A stretch of 64,000 nt of DNA from CAILZL01 sp963748005 (GCA_963748005.1 CAVVHH010000002.1:3472001-3536000); one strand, 5' to 3'; positions 26,185 through 35,722 are shown, numbered from the stretch's first letter. The notes: generated from the letters alone by a model not told the origin. A program made the numbers and translations.

Positions 26185-26219
26185 CTATAGCAAATGCTGC
26201 CGGTTTGTGCAGATCGAGC

Positions 26220-27479
26220 ATGAATAGAATCCCAGATAGGCAGTACACATTGTCCACGAGTATTCGTCATCTCAAAGTCTTCCAGACCGTGGCTGAGTTG
26301 CACGGTATGCAAAAGGCGTCCGAAAAATGCCGCGTGACGCAATCAGCCGTGACGCAATCAATTGCAAGCCTCGAGCAGGAACTGGGTGTCAAATTGCTGG
26401 AGCGCCGTGTGCGGGGCTGTTTTGTCAACGATTGCGGTGTTTTGCTGCTGAGACGTGTGCAGAGAATGTTTGCTCAAATGGAGAATGCGCTACGGGACCT
26501 GAAAGTGCCAAATGCCCGTACCCCTCTCAGTGACCTCGCCAGCGGCATAACACGATCTCAAATTCGGGCTGCGCTGGCGATCGCAGAAAACGGCTCGTTT
26601 ACCAAGGCAGCACAAGCGCTTGGGATGTCGCTCAGTGCGGTGGGGCGAGAAGCTCGGGACCTGGAGCGGTTGCTGAAAGTGCCTCTCTATTGCGGAAGTG
26701 GATCCGGGCTTGGCATGACCCCGTCTGGCGTGAGGCTGGCACGACGGCTCGGACTTGCCATGCGCGAAATCGAGATGGGTATTCGAGAGATTGAGGCAGC
26801 CCGGACCAATGGTGGTGGTGAAGTTGTCATCGGTGCGACGCCCTTGGTAGGCAGCATCGTACTGCGGTCGGTTATCAGTGATGTGGTTCATGAGTGTCCG
26901 AACGGCACCATCAAGGTCATTAGTGGGAGCTCGGAGGACATGTTGCGGTACTTGAGACACGGTGATGTGGACTTCGTGATCAGTCTGCTCAGGAAGACTA
27001 TGCCCCCGGAGCTGGTGTCGGAGAACCTCGCACAGACCCCGTATCTTGTCGTCGCCCATCATGGTCATCCGTTGACCAGGAAACGTTGTGTCACTGTGGA
27101 TGATTTGGCGCGGTACGAGTGGATGGTTGGCGCGCCGCACTCAAATCGGAGGACTTGCTTCGAAAAGCTTTTTGAGGGTCATCGTCACCCAAAGGCACGT
27201 AGCACGGCGTGTTCACTGGAGGCGATGAAGGTGTTGCTGGCACAGAATGACTACCTCACCTTACTTACATCCTACGAGTACTGTCATGATGACGACAAAC
27301 TGGCCCCTGTGCCATTCGGTCCAGTTGGCCGCGTCGCAACCCTGGGACTGACGATGCGCAGAAACTGGTTGCCGACGCGGGTTCACTCCAATGTCCTCAA
27401 AGTCATCAGAAAGCGAGTGGTTGAAACACGGCCACTGATGAATTATTCATCGAAGGAGAGACGATGGGTGATGGGATGA
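26220..27479 (+). CDS. LysR-type regulator with two HTH domains (1)
   Basis: A 419-residue regulator with two consecutive LysR-type winged helix domains instead of one. HTH1 is about residues 12-75 (VAELHGMQKASEKCRVTQSAVTQS, LEQELGVKLLERR) and HTH2 about 108-172 (AIAENGSFTKAAQALGMSLSAVG, LERLLKVPLY). A periplasmic-binding-like ligand domain follows (GGGEVVIGATPLVGS, DVDFVISLL, LVVAHHGHPL). Usual LysR proteins are about 300 residues. Its start aligns codon for codon with the paralogue at 31065. It may activate nearby hydrolase genes in response to an aromatic or sugar acid; the ligand is unknown. Confidence 0.88.
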   Translation: MNRIPDRQYTLSTSIRHLKVFQTVAELHGMQKASEKCRVTQSAVTQSIASLEQELGVKLLERRVRGCFVNDCGVLLLRRVQRMFAQMENALRDLKVPNARTPLSDLASGITRSQIRAALAIAENGSFTKAAQALGMSLSAVGREARDLERLLKVPLYCGSGSGLGMTPSGVRLARRLGLAMREIEMGIREIEAARTNGGGEVVIGATPLVGSIVLRSVISDVVHECPNGTIKVISGSSEDMLRYLRHGDVDFVISLLRKTMPPELVSENLAQTPYLVVAHHGHPLTRKRCVTVDDLARYEWMVGAPHSNRRTCFEKLFEGHRHPKARSTACSLEAMKVLLAQNDYLTLLTSYEYCHDDDKLAPVPFGPVGRVATLGLTMRRNWLPTRVHSNVLKVIRKRVVETRPLMNYSSKERRWVMG

Positions 27480-27586
27480 GTCGTGGCATCACTTCGCGAA
27501 TGATCTTTGTTCCATCAGGTGCGCAGCTGCCGGACAATGCTGCCAAACCTTCTTTGAAATAGCACTCGAGGACTTGAAGAGCAGCA

Positions 27587-29449
27587 ATGAGCCGGAGAAA
27601 ACTTCTGATTGGACTACCCGTGGTGATGCTTGCCACGTACTTCGCGACGGGTGCCGTGGCGCAGAGCCCCAGCAAGGGTGTCATGCTGATGAACCGCATC
27701 GGGCCCTCGGTGTCCGAGCTGTACATCGCCAACGCCAATGGCACGGGCGAACACAAGTTGCTGCAAACTTCCGTGTTTGATTACCACGCTTCATTTTCGG
27801 CTGATGGCAAGTGGATCGTGTTCACCTCGGAACGCGACGGCTTCGGTCAGTCGAACATTTATCGTGCGCATGCCGATGGCACCGGCATCGAACGCCTGAC
27901 CGACGATCCCGCCGTGGATGACGCGGGGGCGTTGTCGGCCGATGGCTCTCGCGTGGCGTTTGTTTCATCGCGCGGCAGCAGCCATACCGCCAATATCTGG
28001 ACGCTCGACATCAGGTCGGGTCGTCTGCGCAATCTCACCGGTGGCAAGGCGATTCAGGGTGAAGCGGGCAAGCCCGATGGCTTCTTCCGTCCTTCCTGGT
28101 CACCGGACGGCCAGTGGCTGGCGTTCTCGTCCGATCGCAATACCGAATGGCGGGGTCATGATGCACCCTTTGGCTGGGAGCACACGCAGGAACTCAGCAT
28201 CTATGTCATCAAGGCCGATGGCACGGGGTTCCGTCGCATCGCCTCCAAGCCAGGCATGAGCCTGGGTTCGCCCAAGTGGTCGCCGGATGGCAAGCGCGTG
28301 GTGTTTTATGAATCCACCACTGAGCATACCTGGGGTGCACGTCGTCCTGAGCGTATTTCCGATGTTTCCTCGCAGATCGTTTCAGTTGATGTTGCGACCG
28401 GTGCGCGGACTGAAATCACCTCCGGCCCCGGCTACAAAGTGTTCCCGCAATTCCTCAACAACCAGGACATCGCCTATCACGTCAAGGGTGGTCCGCTGGT
28501 GGGCGTCTACTCCACGGCCAGCAAGACTCCGGTGAAGGTGGACGGTCGTTCGCCCGCTTGGTCGCCCGATGGCAGCAAGGTGGTGTTCGAGCGTGTCAGC
28601 TTCAAGCCGCGCCCGCAAAATCAGCCGCTGTACAGCTGGGACAAGGACTGGGAGTACCGGTACACCGACGTGTTCCCGGCCCTGTCCAGAGACGGCAAGC
28701 TGGTGTTCACCGAGAAGGCCGACAACTCCTCGATCGCCATTTCCGATCCGGATGGCTCCAATCGCGTGCGCATTTTCGAGACCGCCAGTGGCGGCTTGAA
28801 TCCGGCGCTGAACAAGGTGGGTCTGGCCGGCGCCTTCCAGCCGAACTGGTCGCCGGATGGCCAATGGGTGACGTTCGGATTGGGTCAGTGGTTCCAGACG
28901 CGTCGCTTCGGTACCGGCAAAATCATGCGCGTGCGTCGTGACGGCACCGGTCTGGAAGAACTGACCGACGGCAGGAAGAACGACGGCTTCCCCAGCTATT
29001 CGGCCGACGGCAAGAAGATTGTCTATCGCGTGTGGGATGAACAGGAAAAAGGCCTGCGCATTCTCAACCTGGAAGATCGTACGATCCAGGTGCTGACCAA
29101 TGGGCCCGACAATCTGCCGGGCTGGTCGCCGGACGGCAAGAGCATCGTGTTCACGCGGCGTGTGGATGCGGTGAATTTCGACATCTTCACGATCAAGCCG
29201 GACGGTACGGACCTGCGTCAGTTGACCACTTCCGGTGCCAACGATGGTCATGCGGTGTGGACCGCCGACGGACGCATCATGTGGAACAGCGGTATCTATG
29301 GCTTCCGCGATGAAGGTGCGTTGTATGACAACACCTTCCAGCAGTATGGGCAGAACTTCATCATGAACGCTGACGGCAGCGACAAGCGCATGCTCACCGA
29401 CAGTCGCTGGGAAGACTCGATGCCGCTGTACATTCCGGCAAAGCGATAA
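27587..29449 (+). CDS. Secreted TolB-like (PD40) beta-propeller protein
   Basis: A 620-residue exported protein with a signal peptide (ATGAVAQ, about residue 25) and about ten WD40-like PD40 repeats of the form WSPDGxxxxF (for example FSADGKWIVFTSERDG, WSPDGQWLAFSSDRN, WSPDGKSIVFTRR). It resembles the propeller of TolB and of prolyl-oligopeptidase-like proteins, but no peptidase domain follows. Such secreted propellers often bind a ligand or a partner protein; here it may be a substrate-binding or lyase-like protein. It follows LysR 1 by 107 bases and precedes the dienelactone-hydrolase-like gene on the same strand. Confidence 0.8.
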   Translation: MSRRKLLIGLPVVMLATYFATGAVAQSPSKGVMLMNRIGPSVSELYIANANGTGEHKLLQTSVFDYHASFSADGKWIVFTSERDGFGQSNIYRAHADGTGIERLTDDPAVDDAGALSADGSRVAFVSSRGSSHTANIWTLDIRSGRLRNLTGGKAIQGEAGKPDGFFRPSWSPDGQWLAFSSDRNTEWRGHDAPFGWEHTQELSIYVIKADGTGFRRIASKPGMSLGSPKWSPDGKRVVFYESTTEHTWGARRPERISDVSSQIVSVDVATGARTEITSGPGYKVFPQFLNNQDIAYHVKGGPLVGVYSTASKTPVKVDGRSPAWSPDGSKVVFERVSFKPRPQNQPLYSWDKDWEYRYTDVFPALSRDGKLVFTEKADNSSIAISDPDGSNRVRIFETASGGLNPALNKVGLAGAFQPNWSPDGQWVTFGLGQWFQTRRFGTGKIMRVRRDGTGLEELTDGRKNDGFPSYSADGKKIVYRVWDEQEKGLRILNLEDRTIQVLTNGPDNLPGWSPDGKSIVFTRRVDAVNFDIFTIKPDGTDLRQLTTSGANDGHAVWTADGRIMWNSGIYGFRDEGALYDNTFQQYGQNFIMNADGSDKRMLTDSRWEDSMPLYIPAKR

Positions 29450-29595
29450 CTGCTTGGGCCTGTCTCTGCCCGTAGTCGGTTGCCGGACACCGCGTTGTAT
29501 TGAAGACAGCTTCGATGGACTGACGTGTTACCTGGCTGATTCAGTTGAACAAGTTTTCTTCTTCTCTCACATGGGTTGCATACTGCAGGCACAAC

Positions 29596-30528
29596 ATGAA
29601 AAAACCACTCGTTAATCAGCACCGCAATGAATTCCGCTTCTTGCTTCTCTGCGCGGCACTGGTTCTTGCCAGGCAATCGGCGTTTGCCCAGGCCCCTCAA
29701 CCGGGCGCCACTCAAACCTGGGCTGACCAGCAAAGGTCCCAGGCCTGGGCAACACACAAGCTCGAGAAGTCACCACGCCATCAGGAATGGGTGCAGATCT
29801 CCAGCGAAGGCAGGACACTTAAAGCATGGGTGGATTATCCCGAGGTCAAGGGCAAGGCGCCGGTCGTTCTGGTGCTCCATGAAGTCTTCGGGCTGACCGA
29901 CTCAACGCGCAACACGGCTGACCAGATCGCAGCCATGGGCTACATCGCCATAACACCCGACATGCTCTCGGGATTGGGGCCGGAGGGGGGCGGTGTAAGC
30001 TCGTTTCCCAGTTCTCGAGCTGCTTCGCAAACCATGACCGGGATGGAAGATGACGTTGTTAACAAGGCACTGAATGCCTGGGTTGAGTATGGCATCAAAC
30101 TACCAAGGTCGAACGGCAAGCTCGCGATTGTTGGGCTTTCCTGGGGCGGAGGTGCTGCATTTCGCTATGCCACCACGCAGCCCAAGGATGTGAAAGCTGT
30201 GTTTGTGTTTTATGACGTCGGGCCTCCAGCGGTCACACAGGGCTCGCAACGAGAGATGGGGCTCAATTCGTATCCGGTCGACAGGATCAACGTGCCCGTG
30301 TACGGCTTCTATCCGACCAATGACACGCGCGTCATGAACAGCCTGCAAGCCACCAAGGACGTGATGGCGGCCGCGAGCAAGAAGTACGATCCGGTGATCT
30401 ACGAAGGCGCCGACCATGCATTCATGCGTGTCGGCGAAGACCCCGCCAATGGCAATCCAGCTAACGCGGCCGCGGTCAAGTCAAGCCTCACGCGCCTGGA
30501 AAAGCGACTCAAGGACATTCTTAAATAG
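29596..30528 (+). CDS. Secreted dienelactone-hydrolase-family protein
   Basis: A 310-residue exported protein (signal peptide to about SAFAQ, residue 27) of the dienelactone hydrolase family: PVVLVLHEVFGLTD (oxyanion strand), nucleophile elbow GLSWGGG with Ser near 182, candidate Asp in NDTRV, and His near 274 in GADHAF. Classical dienelactone hydrolase has Cys in the elbow; Ser here points to an esterase/hydrolase of the extended family. The ATG at 29596 has only a weak ribosome site, but the signal peptide starts there. It would act on an ester or lactone in the periplasm. Confidence 0.88.
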   Translation: MKKPLVNQHRNEFRFLLLCAALVLARQSAFAQAPQPGATQTWADQQRSQAWATHKLEKSPRHQEWVQISSEGRTLKAWVDYPEVKGKAPVVLVLHEVFGLTDSTRNTADQIAAMGYIAITPDMLSGLGPEGGGVSSFPSSRAASQTMTGMEDDVVNKALNAWVEYGIKLPRSNGKLAIVGLSWGGGAAFRYATTQPKDVKAVFVFYDVGPPAVTQGSQREMGLNSYPVDRINVPVYGFYPTNDTRVMNSLQATKDVMAAASKKYDPVIYEGADHAFMRVGEDPANGNPANAAAVKSSLTRLEKRLKDILK

Positions 30529-30744
30529 TCTTCTTTCCGTTGCCCCTTTCGCAAAAGGCCAGGGGGCAATTTCGGATGCAAGCGACTGCCCGGTCTGCTG
30601 CAGCAGACCGGCATAAAAATTCCACCTCGGGTATACCAGCGTCCACCGACCAGCATTAGCTGCCATCGCTTGCATCTGCAGACCATGGCTTGAGTGCCTG
30701 CAAGGAATACGAAAAACGCCTGGTTAGATTGGCGATACCAGAAG

Positions 30745-30835
30745 CCAGCCCTTGACCATGTGGACAGCTGGCTGAGCAGACCAGAGCGATTCTAGCCAGG
30801 CGTTGAAAATGCCTCCTGCGATCACGCGTGATGAG
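30745..30835 (+). pseudogene. Fossil of a secreted-hydrolase gene 3' end
   Basis: Codons 30754-30795 read DHVDSWLSRPERF-stop, matching the invariant YLDSWLSKPGRF ending of the four secreted hydrolases. The 40 bases after the stop (GAAAATGCC-TCCTGCGATCACGCGTGAT) match the downstream flank of hydrolase 1 near 20983-21010. Nothing longer of the gene remains upstream, so this is a deletion remnant of another copy. Confidence 0.75.
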
Positions 30836-30837
30836 GA

Positions 30838-31035
30838 CTTTTCTGGGCGACATCAGCGGCTGCGGGACAAGGTACCGATCGAGCGCCTGTTTGTTGTACT
30901 GAAGCAGACATCCTGCTGGCCAGCTCATCAAAATAGTTTGGTCTGGTGATGGGGGAATTCCGCTGGCATTCAGTCTCCTTCCAAGAGGCACTTCTAAGTG
31001 AGGCCTCGCATTGCAGCATCGATCCATGGCTTCGG
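30838..31035 (+). pseudogene. Fossil of a fecR-end/TonB-receptor-start junction
   Basis: A LGDISG-like stretch near 30843 and codons 30901-30936 (EADILLASSSK-stop) match the C-terminus of the FecR protein at 36325-37413 (LGDIEG ... TIILTASSSK). The next 100 bases align almost without gaps to 37414-37511, including the receptor's ribosome site (CCAAGAG) and GTG start followed by a CGCATTGCAGCATC-like sequence. The remnant stops where LysR 2's own leader begins. It shows that a sigma/FecR/receptor unit once lay here. Confidence 0.75.
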
Positions 31036-31064
31036 GCACAGCGCTCGTATATATCAAGGTGCGC

Positions 31065-32321
31065 GTGAATAACATGCCAGTTCACCAGAATGCATTGTCA
31101 ACGAGTATCCGCCACCTCAAAGTTTTTCAAGCCGTGGCGCAGTTGCACGGTATGAAAAAGGCATCTGAAGCTTGTTGCGTGACGCAGTCGGCCGTGACGC
31201 AATCGATCGCAAAGCTGGAGCAGGAACTTGGCGTGGTGTTGCTGGAGCGCCGCGCGCGCGGCTGTTACGTCAACGATTTCGGTGCGCTGCTGCTGCGACG
31301 TGTGCAGAGAATGTTTGCCCAGATAGAGAAGGCCCTCGGGGATCTGAGAGTTCCAGATGGTCTGACTTCCAGCAGTGAGATCGTCAGCAGCATTACCCGA
31401 TCGCAAATCCGCGCCGTGGTGGCGATCGCCGAAAACGGGTCCTTTACCAGGGCGGCACAGGCGCTTGCAATATCGAACCGTGCATTGGGACGAGAAGCTC
31501 GGGAACTGGAACGGCTGTTGCGCACGTCGCTCTATCGCGAGACAGGATCCGGAGTGGGCACGACACCGGCCGCAGCCAGGCTCGCCCGGCGGCTTGGACT
31601 GGCGTTGCGTGAATTCGAGTTGGGTGTTCAGGAGATAAAGGCGGCTCAGCGTACCGGCACTGGCGAGCTGGTCATCGGCGCGCTGCCGCTGGCCGGGAGT
31701 CTCGTCATGGAGTCGGTCATCCAGGAGGTGGTGCGCGCGTGCCCGGGCACCACCATCAAGGTCGTGAGTCACGCCGCGGAAGCAATGTTTCGAAGCCTGC
31801 GGCACGGTGAGGTGGACTTCGTCATCGGTCTGCTCAGACAACCGACACCCCCGGAGTTGGTATCAGAGAAACTCGCCAGAACCCCTTACGTGGTGGTTGC
31901 ACGCCAGGGTCATCCATTGACCAGGAAGCGTCATGTCACGGTGGGTGACCTGGCAGGGTTCGATTGGGCCGTCGGTACGTCTGGCGCAGATCGCCGGACG
32001 TGCTTTGAAACACTGTTTGCAGGTCGCCACCCAGCGATACGGCTCACGACCTGTTCCCTTTCCACGATGAAAGTGTTGCTGGCACACAGCGACTGCCTCA
32101 CCTTGCTGACCGACTACGAGTACTCGCATGTCGACGCCACGCTGGCCTGCGTGTCCTGTGGTCCGGTCGGCCGCGTGCCAACGTTAGGACTGACTATGCG
32201 CAGGAACTGGTTGCCGACCCGGCTACACGTCCATGTCCTGGAGCTCATCAGAAAGCAAGTACTTGAATCGCTGGCGCTCAGCCATGGCACATCAAAGGAC
32301 AAGCGGGGCATGGCCGCATGA
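31065..32321 (+). CDS. LysR-type regulator with two HTH domains (2)
   Basis: A 418-residue paralogue of the regulator at 26220 with the same unusual layout: HTH1 (VAQLHGMKKASEACCVTQSAVTQS), HTH2 (AIAENGSFTRAAQALAISNRALG) and a LysR ligand domain (GTGELVIGALPLAGS, EVDFVIGLL, YVVVARQGHPL). GTG at 31065 is chosen because AAGG lies 5 nt upstream and because the codons align with the ATG of LysR 1; the in-frame ATG at 31074 is an alternative. It precedes hydrolase 2 and epimerase 2, which it may control. Its upstream region is built from gene remnants, not from the LysR 1 promoter. Confidence 0.88.
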   Translation: MNNMPVHQNALSTSIRHLKVFQAVAQLHGMKKASEACCVTQSAVTQSIAKLEQELGVVLLERRARGCYVNDFGALLLRRVQRMFAQIEKALGDLRVPDGLTSSSEIVSSITRSQIRAVVAIAENGSFTRAAQALAISNRALGREARELERLLRTSLYRETGSGVGTTPAAARLARRLGLALREFELGVQEIKAAQRTGTGELVIGALPLAGSLVMESVIQEVVRACPGTTIKVVSHAAEAMFRSLRHGEVDFVIGLLRQPTPPELVSEKLARTPYVVVARQGHPLTRKRHVTVGDLAGFDWAVGTSGADRRTCFETLFAGRHPAIRLTTCSLSTMKVLLAHSDCLTLLTDYEYSHVDATLACVSCGPVGRVPTLGLTMRRNWLPTRLHVHVLELIRKQVLESLALSHGTSKDKRGMAA

Positions 32322-32641
32322 GGCACAGAATTACAGTGCGGACGATCCTGCGACAGCAAGCCACAGGCTGCTGGACGGCGTACCATTCAGCGTGGCCGAC
32401 AAACTGTCTCGCGTTGCTCAGCCTCCGTCTAACTTCATTCTCGTTGGTGCGTGAACCCAATGGAGACAGACGAGGGTGACCATGCTTGGCCGGGCGACAA
32501 AGCGCAACGCTGCATTGGCCGAGGCTACGGGTAGAACCAGCACGGCGGCGTAACGGCGTTCCACCGACGGTTTATTCAGCCAATGTTCGCACCGGCGAAT
32601 ATTGATAGGACTCAACAATTGATAACAAGGGGACTTGGATA
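32322..32641. other. Gene-free region before hydrolase 2
   Basis: A 320-base gap. I found no convincing promoter motif of the GGTAGCCA type, no terminator hairpin with a T-run and no small gene. Confidence 0.4.
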
Positions 32642-34012
32642 ATGGAATTCAGTAAGCAGTCTTGGTGGCTTGCTGCGGCAGGCACATTGGCATTGGTATC
32701 TACAGCTCAATCGCAACAAGCAACAACTCAATATCAGGAAATCAAGAGCGCCTTCGTGCGGCTCGGCAATGGCGTGCCAGGGGTGCTTTATGAACCGGTG
32801 ACACCGGGTTCGAAGAGTGGCATCGGCGTTTTCGTAATGCACTCCTCGGGGGACTATCTGCAGTTCTCTGCGTGCAGCGAGTTGTCGAAGCGCGGCTTTC
32901 GTGTGCTGTGCGCCAACAACACGACCAGCAAAGCGGGCACTGAAACCGACCAGTATATGGACCGGGGGCTGCTGGATGCCAAGCTGGGCGTTGCCTGGCT
33001 GCGCAAGTATCCCGGGATCCGGAAGGTGGTGCTGCTGGGGCACAGTGGCGGTGGAGTTCTGCTGTCCAGCTACCAGGGCATCGCCGAGGGCGGTCTCAAA
33101 GCCTGTCAGGGACCGGAGAAGATCCTCAAGTGCTCCGATGACCTCGCGGACCTGCCGCCCGCAGACGGTCTGATGCTGGTTGATTCGAACTATGGGACGT
33201 CAGCAATGATGTTGTTCAGTATCGATCCTGCCGTGATGGATGAAGGGTCCGGGCAGCGGATTGATCCGAAACTGGATCTCTGGAACCCCCAGAATGGATT
33301 CAATCCCAACGGCGCGAAGTACAGCGAGGAATTCACTCGTCGCTTCCAGACGGCGGTGGGCAAGCGGGAAAATCTGTTGATCAAGGCAGCATTGGATCGT
33401 CTGCAGAAAATCGAGGCAGGCCAGGGCCGTTACAGCGATGACGAGCCATTCGTGGTGCCCGGCGCCAGTTCCACCGGCACCAACAACAAATTTTTTGCGC
33501 AGGATACCCGCTTCCTGTCGCATACCCGCAAGGCATGGCCGCTGCTGCACAAGGATGGAACCCTAACGACGGAGATTGTCCACACAGTACGCGTGCCGGA
33601 GAACATGAGCCCGACGACATCCTCCATGCAGCGGGCAGCGCTGAGGACCACGGTGCGCAAATTCCTCGGCACGTTTGCGCTTCGGGTCGGCGACGATTTT
33701 GCCTTTGACGAGGAGTCAATCCGGGGAGTGGATTGGGGGTCGAGCTATACCACTCCGGCCGGGAGCGTCCGGAATGTGACGGTGCCGTTACTGACGATGG
33801 GCATGACTGGCCACTGGGAGTATCTGGCTGCAGAGTACATTTATGAGAATGCGCGGAGCAGCGACAAATCCATTGCGTTCGTAGAAGGTGCCAGTCACGA
33901 ATACACTACCTGCACCAAGTGCGAAAAGACTCCCGGCCAGTTCGGCGACACGCTGAAAACAACGTATGACTACATTGACAGCTGGTTGAGCAAGCCAGGA
34001 CGATTCCAGTGA
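32642..34012 (+). CDS. Secreted alpha/beta-hydrolase family protein 2
   Basis: A 456-residue close paralogue of hydrolase 1 with a signal peptide ending near TAQS (about residue 22). Nucleophile elbow GHSGGG with Ser near 135, candidate His near 419 in EGASH, the CQGPEKILKC cysteine pair, the TCTKCEKTPGQFGDT segment and the YIDSWLSKPGRFQ end are all kept. AAGGGGAC lies upstream of the ATG. It is followed by the second exported aldose epimerase, repeating the hydrolase-epimerase order of 19599-22266. Function is unproven; esterase or lactonase activity on a periplasmic glycoside or lactone is the guess. Confidence 0.8.
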   Translation: MEFSKQSWWLAAAGTLALVSTAQSQQATTQYQEIKSAFVRLGNGVPGVLYEPVTPGSKSGIGVFVMHSSGDYLQFSACSELSKRGFRVLCANNTTSKAGTETDQYMDRGLLDAKLGVAWLRKYPGIRKVVLLGHSGGGVLLSSYQGIAEGGLKACQGPEKILKCSDDLADLPPADGLMLVDSNYGTSAMMLFSIDPAVMDEGSGQRIDPKLDLWNPQNGFNPNGAKYSEEFTRRFQTAVGKRENLLIKAALDRLQKIEAGQGRYSDDEPFVVPGASSTGTNNKFFAQDTRFLSHTRKAWPLLHKDGTLTTEIVHTVRVPENMSPTTSSMQRAALRTTVRKFLGTFALRVGDDFAFDEESIRGVDWGSSYTTPAGSVRNVTVPLLTMGMTGHWEYLAAEYIYENARSSDKSIAFVEGASHEYTTCTKCEKTPGQFGDTLKTTYDYIDSWLSKPGRFQ

Positions 34013-34190
34013 GCTGTTGAAGATATTTCGTGATAGTTACCGTGATGTTGGCTTGTCAGGAAGGCGCGTTTGGGATCAGGGTCAGAGTCGTGCTCGATGA
34101 TGTAATCCCTGACATCGTTGAGCGTTTCAGTGTTTGCACACCGCAATCTGCTGATGCAGGTTGGCGGGATAGTTTTGTGGAGTAATGTTC

Positions 34191-35339
34191 ATGTTGAATC
34201 GTCGCCTGGTTGTAAGTGCGGTTGTAATGGCAGCGTTGTCGTTCACTGCAGCAGTGCATGCAAGTGATGCGTCGGTGATGGCCGCCAGGACTGCCAGGAG
34301 TGTCTTCGGCAGGACCAAAACCGGTGAAGAAGTACCGCTCTACACGCTGACGAACTCGCAAGGTATACAGGTCAGCATTACCCCGTGGGGAGCGACGGTC
34401 GTTGCGATCAAAGTTCCTGACCGTAACGGCAAGCTGGGCGATGTGGTGCACGGGTTCGATTCTCTGGAGGGCTATCTGGGCACGGAGCCTTACTTTGGCG
34501 CCACCATCGGGCGCTACGGCAATCGCATCGGCAAGGGCAAATTCACCCTGGAGGGCAAGCAATACACGCTTGCCATTAACAATGGCGAGAACCATTTGCA
34601 CGGCGGCATTGCGGGCTTCGACAAGCGGCTGTGGAAGGCCAGTGAGGCTGACAGCAAGCTGGGCAAGGCAATCAAGTTGACGTATAGAAGCGCCGACGGT
34701 GAAGAAGGCTACCCAGGCACGCTTGATGTGACGGTGACGTACACGCTGACCGACGCGAACGAGCTGCGCATTGATTATCAGGCAACCACCGACAAACCGA
34801 CGGTGGTCAATCTCACCAACCATTCGTACTTCAACCTGGCCGGTGAGGGCGACGTGCTCGGTCATAAGGTGCTGATCAAGGCGGCGCGTTTCACGCCCAC
34901 CGATGCGGGATTGATTCCGACCGGGGAGATTCGCAGCGTCAAGGGCACGCCCTTCGATTTCACGACACCACACACCATTGGCGAACGGATCAATGCCAGT
35001 GACGAACAGCTGAAGTTCGGCATTGGCTACGACCACAACTGGGTGCTGGATGGCGCAGCCGGCACGCTGCGACTGGTAGCGCAGGTGAGCGAACCGAAGA
35101 CGGGGCGTGTGCTGGATGTGCTGACCACCGAGCCGGGATTGCAGTTCTACACGGGCAATTTTCTGGATGGTACGAACCGCGGAAAGAGCGGCAAGGTGTA
35201 CCAGCACCGCTCGGCCTTCTGCATGGAGACGCAGCATTATCCGGACTCGCCGAACAAGCCGGACTTTCCGAGCACAACCCTGAGGCCTGGTCAGCGCTAC
35301 CAGACCACTACCGTGTATCGCTTCTCAACGGAAAAATGA
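34191..35339 (+). CDS. galM: Exported aldose 1-epimerase (copy 2)
   Basis: A 382-residue twin of the epimerase at 21118, with the same signal peptide type and catalytic segments (NGENHLHGG, LTNHSYFNL, TTEPGLQF). The start at 34191 is fixed by comparison: GGAGTAATGTTC-ATG here against GGAGTAAGGTTC-ATG in copy 1; an ATG six bases upstream is not used. Bases 34542-35339 differ from copy 1 at one position only, whereas the first 350 bases differ at about 20 and the flanks are unrelated beyond about 25 bp. That pattern suggests gene conversion as well as duplication. Confidence 0.92.
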   Translation: MLNRRLVVSAVVMAALSFTAAVHASDASVMAARTARSVFGRTKTGEEVPLYTLTNSQGIQVSITPWGATVVAIKVPDRNGKLGDVVHGFDSLEGYLGTEPYFGATIGRYGNRIGKGKFTLEGKQYTLAINNGENHLHGGIAGFDKRLWKASEADSKLGKAIKLTYRSADGEEGYPGTLDVTVTYTLTDANELRIDYQATTDKPTVVNLTNHSYFNLAGEGDVLGHKVLIKAARFTPTDAGLIPTGEIRSVKGTPFDFTTPHTIGERINASDEQLKFGIGYDHNWVLDGAAGTLRLVAQVSEPKTGRVLDVLTTEPGLQFYTGNFLDGTNRGKSGKVYQHRSAFCMETQHYPDSPNKPDFPSTTLRPGQRYQTTTVYRFSTEK

Positions 35340-35722
35340 GTGGTCTCAGCGAGCATCTCAGCATGGTTGTGCGGGTTTGCCGGGGAACGCGTTCGAATAG
35401 CAGAGGTTTTTTTCTTCAGGAAAGGGGGCGCAGGCCACCCTGTACCGCACTCTGGTAATGTGACCAACGCTTATGGTCGAGTTATCGTTGTAACTTCACG
35501 GTTGTAATTCATCTGAGTGACTCTGCACGCCTGGCTTCGCCTGTATCGTTCATGAAATTTCCGTGAGCATTCACCCGCAATGCAGGCATGAGCACCCAGG
35601 CGAGCCACTTGATCACCTGCTCCAGAGCGAGCACGCGACCTGAGGTCTGAAGCTGACTGCAAGGCAGCCACTCCTCAGTTTGGTTAGAATGTTTCGAAAG
35701 TCGGACCAGTGTCAGTATTTGC
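35340..35722. other. Gene-free region before ECF sigma 2
   Basis: A 383-base gap. No GGTAGCCA motif is present. GGTTAGAATG near 35682, 40 nt before the sigma gene, could be part of a different ECF promoter but has no second copy with matching spacing. A T7 run near 35406 has no convincing stem before it. Confidence 0.4.
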
